Positions 58,808 to 64,000 of a DNA stretch of 64,000 bases are shown piece after piece. This stretch comes from Tessaracoccus defluvii (GTDB lineage Bacteria > Actinomycetota > Actinomycetes > Propionibacteriales > Propionibacteriaceae), in contig NZ_CP060789.1 in NCBI RefSeq assembly GCF_014489575.1, forward strand, positions 2,666,001-2,730,000. The letters run 5' to 3'. The translations under genes and the position numbers were made by a program. A model generated the notes under the pieces. That model was not told the origin of the DNA and did no database searches. It was given only the letters and a program-made list of their open reading frames with translations. Each line of letters begins with the position of its first letter. Position 1 is the stretch's first letter.

Positions 58808-59116
58808 ATGGGCGACAAGTCCGTTGACCGCGCTGCTATGCAGAAGGCGACGCAGCAGATCGAGACCAAGCACCAGCAGATCCACACGCTGCAGACGCGC
58901 CTCCAGGGCCAGATGACCGACCTGTCGTCCCGCTGGCACGGCAACGCCTCCACGGCGTTCCAGCGCGGCTACCAGCAGTTCGACTCGGAGTTCGAGAAGG
59001 TCAAGCAGGGGCTCGACAAGATCCACACCTCGCTCGTCGAAACCCTCCGTGAGTACGGCACGCGTGAGGAAGAGAACCAGGCCACCGCCAACCAGATCGC
59101 CGGGCTCATCGGCTGA
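58808..59116 (+). CDS. WXG100 family secreted protein, first of pair (EsxB/EsxA-like)
   Basis: 102 residues, two helices around the central WxG turn (SSRWHGNAS). The C-terminal YGTREEE gives Y-x3-E, close to the YxxxD/E secretion signal read by EccC. ATG at 58808 with AAGGGA upstream; an in-frame start at 58781 adds nine unconserved residues. Forms a heterodimer with the next product. Confidence 0.88.
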   Translation: MGDKSVDRAAMQKATQQIETKHQQIHTLQTRLQGQMTDLSSRWHGNASTAFQRGYQQFDSEFEKVKQGLDKIHTSLVETLREYGTREEENQATANQIAGLIG

Positions 59117-59148
59117 CCGCCGATCGACCGACTTCACAGGAGAATCAC

Positions 59149-59439
59149 ATGAGCGACTCAACCATCTACTCCGCCTCGGGTCTCCAGGAGGGCATCTCGG
59201 CTCTGTCGAACGCCCACAAGGAGCTCACCGACCTGCTGGAGACCCTCAAGGCCGAGCTGTCGACCTCGCTGGGCCAGTGGGAAGACAACGCCCGCAACTC
59301 GTACCAGGAAGTCCAGCGCTCCTGGGATGCCTCGGCCGCCAAGCAGCAGGACATCGTGCAGCGCATGCCCGTGCTCCTCGGCAACATCGCCGACGGCTAC
59401 AACGCCACCGAGTCCCGCAACGCGGGCATCTGGGGCTGA
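59149..59439 (+). CDS. WXG100 family secreted protein, second of pair, variant turn
   Basis: 96 residues of the same helix-turn-helix build. The turn reads GQWEDNARNS, so the glycine of WxG is replaced by aspartate. The C-terminus SRNAGIWG lacks a clear YxxxD/E signal, so export would depend on the partner. AGGAG before the ATG; followed by a strong terminator. Confidence 0.87.
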   Translation: MSDSTIYSASGLQEGISALSNAHKELTDLLETLKAELSTSLGQWEDNARNSYQEVQRSWDASAAKQQDIVQRMPVLLGNIADGYNATESRNAGIWG

Positions 59440-59454
59440 GTACCAGCAACGCGT

Positions 59455-59484
59455 GAAGGGGTCCGGCTTCGGCCGGGCCCCTTC
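59455..59484 (+). terminator. Terminator of the WXG100 pair
   Basis: Stem GAAGGGGTCCGGC with its complement around a TTCG tetraloop, 15 nt after the stop; one G-U pair. Confidence 0.85.
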
Positions 59485-59517
59485 CTGCGTTTCCGGGTCT
59501 GCGTGGCCTGGGCCGGC

Positions 59518-60702
59518 TCAGGCCCCGATCGTCAGCGTCTCGTCCGCGGCGACGGCGACCAGGGTTCCCGCCGTCAGGTCAAGGACGACGTCGCAGGCCT
59601 GCTCCCCCGCCGTGATCCGCCAGGCGAGTCGTTCGTTGGCGCGCGCTGTCACCTCGACGGCCCCCGAGGCCAGCCACGGGTGACGGCGGCGGAACCCGAT
59701 GGCGTCCCGGTAGGCCTGGTGGATCGGGGCCCCGAGCGGGCTGAGGTCGGCTGGTGAGGGCGGCAGGAGGGGCCGGACGTCGTCGTCTCCGCCCAGCTCG
59801 TCGCGCTTGATCCCCGCGTAGCCCTGTTCGTCGCCGTAGTACACGCTGGGCGAGCCGGGCAGCAGCATCAGGATCCCGGCGGCCAGTGCCGCCCGCGCCG
59901 ACCCGACCAGCGAGGCGATGCGGGTCACGTCATGGTTCCCGACGAACGTCTGCGGCAGGAACGAACGGCAGAACGCGGCGTGACGTTCGATGGCATGGGC
60001 AAGCTCCCACAGATTCGTGTCCTTCAGTGACGACCAGATCGCCTTCCACAGCTCGTACTGGGTCACGGTCGTCAGCCCCGCATCCGCCACGAAGGCGGGG
60101 TAGTCGCCGTGGATCACCTCGCCAAGGAAGACGGTTTCGGGGAACTCGGCACTGACCCGGGAGGTGACGTCGCGCCAGAAGGCGGCCGGGACGGCGTAGG
60201 CGACGTCGAGGCGCCAGCCGGCGATGCCCCGGCGGAGCCAGTGGCCCATGATGTCGACGACCAGGTCGGCGACGGCCGGGTTGGCGTGGTCGAGTTCCAC
60301 GAGCGAGTCGTGGCCCTCCCAGGCGCGGGGGACGCCGTCGTCGTCGTGGGCGATGAGGTCGGGGCGGGCCAGCACCCACGGATGCTCGCGGGCCACATGG
60401 TTGAAGACGCCGTCGAGGACGATCAGCATCCCGCGGTCGCGGCACTGCGCGATCAGGCGGTCCAGGTCGGCGTCGTCGCCGAGCCGCGGATCGACGCGGT
60501 AGTAGTCGAGCGTGTCGTAGCCGTGGCTGACGGAGGCGAAGACAGGGTTGAGCAGCAGCCCGTTGCAGCCGAGTTCGACGGCGTAGTCGAGCCAGGCCTC
60601 CAGGCGCCGCAGCCGAGGGGCGGGGTCGCCGTGCTCAGTGCGTATGGGGGCCCCGACGGCGCCGAGGGGATAAACGTGCCACCAGATGGCGTGCTCCAAC
60701 AT
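59518..60702 (-). CDS. GH13 alpha-amylase family glycosidase
   Basis: 394 residues. (Beta/alpha)8 barrel with GWRLDVAYAVP (nucleophile Asp), FLGEVIHG (acid/base Glu) and FVGNHDVTRI (transition-state Asp), and VLDGVFNHV of conserved region I. Acts on alpha-glucans or maltodextrins in the cytoplasm (no signal peptide); exact specificity unclear. A TAGGCT box 6 nt before the ATG suggests a leaderless start. Confidence 0.87.
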   Translation of the reverse strand: MLEHAIWWHVYPLGAVGAPIRTEHGDPAPRLRRLEAWLDYAVELGCNGLLLNPVFASVSHGYDTLDYYRVDPRLGDDADLDRLIAQCRDRGMLIVLDGVFNHVAREHPWVLARPDLIAHDDDGVPRAWEGHDSLVELDHANPAVADLVVDIMGHWLRRGIAGWRLDVAYAVPAAFWRDVTSRVSAEFPETVFLGEVIHGDYPAFVADAGLTTVTQYELWKAIWSSLKDTNLWELAHAIERHAAFCRSFLPQTFVGNHDVTRIASLVGSARAALAAGILMLLPGSPSVYYGDEQGYAGIKRDELGGDDDVRPLLPPSPADLSPLGAPIHQAYRDAIGFRRRHPWLASGAVEVTARANERLAWRITAGEQACDVVLDLTAGTLVAVAADETLTIGA

Positions 60703-60708
60703 GCCCCG

Positions 60709-60714
60709 AGCCTA
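60709..60714 (-). promoter_or_regulatory. -10 box of the GH13 gene (leaderless type)
   Basis: TAGGCT on the minus strand, 6 nt from the ATG at 60702. Confidence 0.45.
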
Positions 60715-60745
60715 GGGCGTCGCGGCACGGCCCGCGGCGCCGTGC

Positions 60746-61609
60746 CTACTTGAGCAGCTTCGACATGCGGCGGTCGGCCAGCGGTTTGCCGCCCGTCTGA
60801 CACGTCGGGCAGTACTGGAGCGACGAGTCCGCGAACGAGACCTCCGCCACCGTCGTGCCGCATACCGGGCACGGCTGACCGGTGCGTCCATGGACCCGCA
60901 TGCCGGAGCGTTTCGCGTCCTTCAGTTGGTCGAAGGGGACCTCCCGGGCGGTGGCCACCGCGTCGCCCAGCACCCCGCGGACGTGCCCGTACAGGTCGGC
61001 GGTGGCGTCGTCATCCAGCCCGTCGGCGGGCTTGAACGGGCTGAGCCGCGCCGCGTGCAGGATCTCGTCCGAGTAGGCGTTGCCGATGCCGGCCAGCACC
61101 CGCTGGTCCCGCAGCACGCCCTTCAGCTGGGCGCGCCCGGCCCGGCGCAGGATGGCGCGGAAGTCGTCGACGGTGAAGTCGTCGGCGAGCGGATCGGGCC
61201 CCAGCGCCGCCACGCCCGGCACCGCGGCGGGGTCCTCGACCAGGTAGACGGCCAGGTGCTTCTGCGTCCCCGCCTCGGTCAGCGAGAAGCCGGACCCGTC
61301 GTCGAGCACGATCCGCAGGGCGAGGCCCGACCGGCCGGTGCGGGCCGGCACCTTCGGCGCGACGTCGTGCCACGTCACCCAGCCCGCGCGGGCCAGGTGG
61401 AAGATCAGGTGGAGGCCCTGGGCCGCGACGTCGATGAACTTGCCGTGGCGTGTGACCCCGTCGACCTCCAGCCCGGCGAGGGCATCCAGGGGCGGCGCAT
61501 ACGTCTTGAGGGCGGCGAACGAGGTGAGGTGGCCCGCGGCGATGGCCTGCCCGCGCAGCTTCGTGTCCAGGCCCGCGGCGAGGGCCGCGACCTCCGGCAA
61601 CTCCGGCAT
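60746..61609 (-). CDS. Fpg/Nei-family DNA glycosylase/AP lyase
   Basis: 287 residues. MPELPEV start supplies the catalytic Pro and Glu; RHGKFIDV and the helix-two-turn-helix (VLAGIGNAYSDEILHAARLS) follow; the C-terminal zinc finger is CPVCG and YCPTCQ. Excises oxidised bases. The ATG at 61609 was chosen because it creates the MPELPEV terminus; GAGGAG lies upstream. An in-frame start at 61654 would add 15 unconserved residues. Confidence 0.92.
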   Translation of the reverse strand: MPELPEVAALAAGLDTKLRGQAIAAGHLTSFAALKTYAPPLDALAGLEVDGVTRHGKFIDVAAQGLHLIFHLARAGWVTWHDVAPKVPARTGRSGLALRIVLDDGSGFSLTEAGTQKHLAVYLVEDPAAVPGVAALGPDPLADDFTVDDFRAILRRAGRAQLKGVLRDQRVLAGIGNAYSDEILHAARLSPFKPADGLDDDATADLYGHVRGVLGDAVATAREVPFDQLKDAKRSGMRVHGRTGQPCPVCGTTVAEVSFADSSLQYCPTCQTGGKPLADRRMSKLLK

Positions 61610-61669
61610 GTCGACTCCTCGGGACGGGGCGGCCCCGACGCCGCCTCCAGTCACGCTAACAGAGAGTGA

Positions 61670-62377
61670 TCAGGCCTGACGGACGGCGCCCCACTCGGCC
61701 AGGAGTCGCTGGCCGCCCATCCTGTCGGGACGTTCCCACGGCCGGGTCGGCCGCTCGAGCGCGGCTGTGAGGCGACGCAGATACTCCTCGCGGGGAACCT
61801 CGTAGGCCCCCAACGACCCGAGGTGCTCCGTCAGCCACTGCACGTCCAACAGGTCGACCTCGACGGCGGCCAGCTCGACCGCCAGCCGCAGCAGGGCCAC
61901 CTTCGACGCGTCCCGCCCCCGCACCGGGTCGTGGAACATCGACTCGCCCGCGAAGAGCCCGCCGGTGTGCACGCCGTACAGCCCGCCGACGAGGACGTCG
62001 CCGTCCCACACCTCCACGGAGTGCGCCCAGCCTGCGTGGTGCAGCGCGGTGAACGCGGTGCGGATCCTGGTGTCGATCCAGCCGTCGGGGCGGGCCGGGT
62101 CGGCGCAGCGGGCGATGACGTCCGGGAAGGCCGCATCCACGGTGGTCGTGTATCTCCTGGCCGACTGCCGCAGCGAACGGGTCACCCGCAGGCCCCGGGG
62201 CGGGAGCAGCCCGCGGCGCATCGGCGACCACCAGCCCATGTCGACGCCGTCGAGCGGCATCGGGAACACGCCGCAGCGGTACCCCTCGAGCGCGAGCGGG
62301 GCGGCGAACTCGTGCGAGAAGCCGATCAGGTCGTGCCGGGGCCAGTCCCCCGGGCTCCCGAACAGCGTGCCCACCAT
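61670..62377 (-). CDS. aat: Leucyl/phenylalanyl-tRNA--protein transferase
   Basis: 235 residues. Transfers Leu or Phe to N-terminal Arg/Lys for the N-degron pathway. GYRCGVFPMPLDGVDMGWWS is the usual N-terminal motif (FPM...WWSP), then HSVEVWDGDVLVGGLYGVHTG and GESMFH. Spans only the GNAT-like core, as usual. A CAGACT box 6 nt before the ATG is a weak -10 candidate for a leaderless start. Confidence 0.93.
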   Translation of the reverse strand: MVGTLFGSPGDWPRHDLIGFSHEFAAPLALEGYRCGVFPMPLDGVDMGWWSPMRRGLLPPRGLRVTRSLRQSARRYTTTVDAAFPDVIARCADPARPDGWIDTRIRTAFTALHHAGWAHSVEVWDGDVLVGGLYGVHTGGLFAGESMFHDPVRGRDASKVALLRLAVELAAVEVDLLDVQWLTEHLGSLGAYEVPREEYLRRLTAALERPTRPWERPDRMGGQRLLAEWGAVRQA

Positions 62378-62514
62378 CGGGCCAGTCTGGCAGTCGCCGC
62401 CGCCGGTTCCGTCGCTCCGCGCCGATTCGCCCTGAATCGTCCCCTCCTCAACCCTGAGAACGCTCGATCCCGCTTGGCTCGTGTGACACTCTGGATGCCT
62501 GAGAGGAGGCCGCC

Positions 62515-63198
62515 GTGAGCGACAACACCAACCAGGCCCTCGCCGTGGCTGAGGGGCTGACCGCCAGCGCGTTCCATGAGATCCTCGACCTCGCGATCGA
62601 GGGGCGCGGCAAGCTGCCCGGCGCCAAGCACACAGCCAAGCAGCTGCTGCTGCAGAAGAACGACGTCGAGGACGCCATCAGCCGCATGGTCACCTCCCAC
62701 GTGGCGATGGCCGGTGGCCAGGGGTTCGCGACGAACTGGGGCGGCTTCTTCGTGTCGCTGCTCACCATGCCCGTCAACGTCGCCGCCGCCTCGTTCCTCC
62801 AGGCCCGCCTCGTCGCGGGCATCGCCCACCTGCGCGGCTACGAACTGTCCGACCGGCGGGTCCGGACGGCGATCCTCATGGTGATGCTCGGCCCGTCCGG
62901 CAACGCGGCGCTGATCTCCAAGGGCGTCCTCCCCGCGTCCCCGCTCGTGGTGGCCACCGCTCCGGTGTTCGACGCCCGCCTGGACGGGCAGGTCTCGAAG
63001 GCGCTGCTCGACCGGGCCCTCAACCAGCTCGGCGGCAAGCGGCTGGGAGTCTGGGTGGGCAAGCGGATCCCGTTCGTGGGCGGGGGCGTGGGCGCCGCCG
63101 TCGACGGCTGGTCCACCCTGTCCATCGCCCGGCATGCCGAGGCCGAGTTTCCCAGCAGGCGCCCGAAGCTCACGGGCGTCGTCGTCGAGGCCGGCTGA
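62515..63198 (+). CDS. EcsC-family-like protein
   Basis: 227 residues. Central hydrophobic part (about 75-165) with FFVSLLTMPVNVAAASFLQA and LRGYELSDRRVRTAILMVML resembles the EcsC family. One potential membrane-associated stretch but no signal peptide. Function unknown. The GTG start has GAGGAGG 6-7 nt upstream. Confidence 0.65.
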   Translation: MSDNTNQALAVAEGLTASAFHEILDLAIEGRGKLPGAKHTAKQLLLQKNDVEDAISRMVTSHVAMAGGQGFATNWGGFFVSLLTMPVNVAAASFLQARLVAGIAHLRGYELSDRRVRTAILMVMLGPSGNAALISKGVLPASPLVVATAPVFDARLDGQVSKALLDRALNQLGGKRLGVWVGKRIPFVGGGVGAAVDGWSTLSIARHAEAEFPSRRPKLTGVVVEAG

Positions 63199-64000
63199 TC
63201 AGACGTAGTCGCGGGGCACCCGCGCAGTGATCAGGCACGTCACCTCGTAGGTGATGGTGCCCATCAGCTCGGCCAGTTCCTCGACGCCGATGCGTTCGTC
63301 TCCGCTGCTGCCCATGAGGACCACCTCGTCGCCGACCTGCACGGTCGGCGTGGCGGGGCCGAGGTCGAGCATGGTCTGGTCCATGCAGATCCGCCCGACG
63401 ATCGGGTACGAGGCGCCGTCGATGAGCATCCGGCCCCGCGACGACAACAATCGCGAGTACCCGTCCCCATAGCCGACGGCGACCGTCGCGATCCAGGTGT
63501 CGCGGGGCGCGGTCCAGGTGCGGCCGTAGCCGACCGTCTCCCCCGCGTGGATGCGCTTGATGAACGTGACCCGGCTCGTCCAGCGGCCGACGTCGCGCAA
63601 CTGCCCGCCGCCCGCCGTGAGCGGGTCGGGCGCGGAGCCGTAGATCATGATGCCGGGCCGCACCATGGTGGTGCCGGACAGGTCGTGGCCGAGGACGGCG
63701 CCGGAGTTGGCGGCGTGGATCAGCGGCAGCGGACCCAGCACGGCGGTCAGATCGTCGACCACTGCCCCGAAGGCGTCGAGCTGGGCGCGGGTGAAGGCGG
63801 CGCCGTCCGGCACGTCGCTGACGGGCAGGTGGGTGAAGGCCCCCGTGGCCCGCAGGTTCGGGCTGGCCAGCACCGCGGCCGCCAGTGCGCCCGCCTCCCC
63901 CGGCTCTGCGCCGACTCGCCGCATCCCCGTGTCGATCTTGAGGTGGACGTCGACGGTGCGGCCCGCCGCGGCGGCCGCCTCCTGGAGGCTGCGCACGGCG
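63199..64000 (-). CDS. alr: Alanine racemase, C-terminal portion (5' end beyond window)
   Basis: About 267 residues remain; the N-terminal part with the PLP lysine lies outside. Visible: HLKIDTGMRRVG, MVRPGIMIYG, the C-terminal beta domain with GYGRTW (catalytic Tyr), VGYGDGYSR and GRICMDQTMLDLG. Makes D-alanine for peptidoglycan. Ends directly against the stop of the convergent EcsC-like gene. Confidence 0.93.
   Translation of the reverse strand, partial: AVRSLQEAAAAAGRTVDVHLKIDTGMRRVGAEPGEAGALAAAVLASPNLRATGAFTHLPVSDVPDGAAFTRAQLDAFGAVVDDLTAVLGPLPLIHAANSGAVLGHDLSGTTMVRPGIMIYGSAPDPLTAGGGQLRDVGRWTSRVTFIKRIHAGETVGYGRTWTAPRDTWIATVAVGYGDGYSRLLSSRGRMLIDGASYPIVGRICMDQTMLDLGPATPTVQVGDEVVLMGSSGDERIGVEELAELMGTITYEVTCLITARVPRDYV

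Overview
The window is GC-rich, densely coded DNA from an actinobacterium. Four things support this: a complete ESX/type VII secretion core (mycosin, EccB, C, D, E and a WXG100 pair), a WhiB-family regulator, an LCP ligase, and many genes that appear to start without a leader behind a TANNNT -10 box. Gene content and style suggest Propionibacteriaceae (Tessaracoccus-like). That placement is inference, because no rRNA gene is present.

Layout. 1-4306: end of a sugar-importer ATPase, a GH38 alpha-mannosidase and a PHP-domain hydrolase, translationally coupled, probably a glycan-catabolic operon. 4414-6377: an alkylation-repair pair (Ada-AlkA fusion and Ogt). 6407-13351: an ACT-domain protein, tRNA-Ser(GCU), an LCP ligase carrying a repeat-derived insertion, a small membrane protein, tRNA-Ser(UGA), an RluA-type pseudouridine synthase, a cell-wall-binding-repeat protein and a quinone oxidoreductase. 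13377-39127: a roughly 26-kb cell-surface polysaccharide locus. 39189-47830: argG, a whiB-like gene, a HAD phosphatase, serS, an MFS exporter, a GNAT, a PAP2-diacylglycerol-kinase fusion and pheA. 47922-59439: the type VII secretion locus. 59518-64000: a GH13 enzyme, an Fpg/Nei glycosylase, aat, an EcsC-like protein and the 3' part of alr.

The polysaccharide locus holds all five steps for UDP-2,3-diacetamido-2,3-dideoxy-mannuronic acid (WbpA, B, E, D, I-like). It also has a PglF/PglE/PglC-like set for a UDP-4-amino-4,6-dideoxy sugar and its transfer to undecaprenyl phosphate. No obvious PglD acetyltransferase is seen; instead there is a coupled PLP-decarboxylase and ATP-grasp ligase. Wzx, a Wzz-like protein, two Wzy/ligase-like proteins, six glycosyltransferases (three of them tandem paralogues) and an L,D-transpeptidase complete the region.

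Two patterns cut across the window. Seven otherwise intact genes are each broken by exactly one missing base, six of them in or beside G/C runs, so read or assembly error is the first explanation. More than ten genes have a -10 box 6-7 nt upstream of the start codon and no Shine-Dalgarno sequence, consistent with leaderless transcripts. The least explained pieces are the decarboxylase/ATP-grasp module, the repeat block between mycP and eccC, the repeat-derived insertion in the LCP protein, and an unassigned gene inside the type VII locus.
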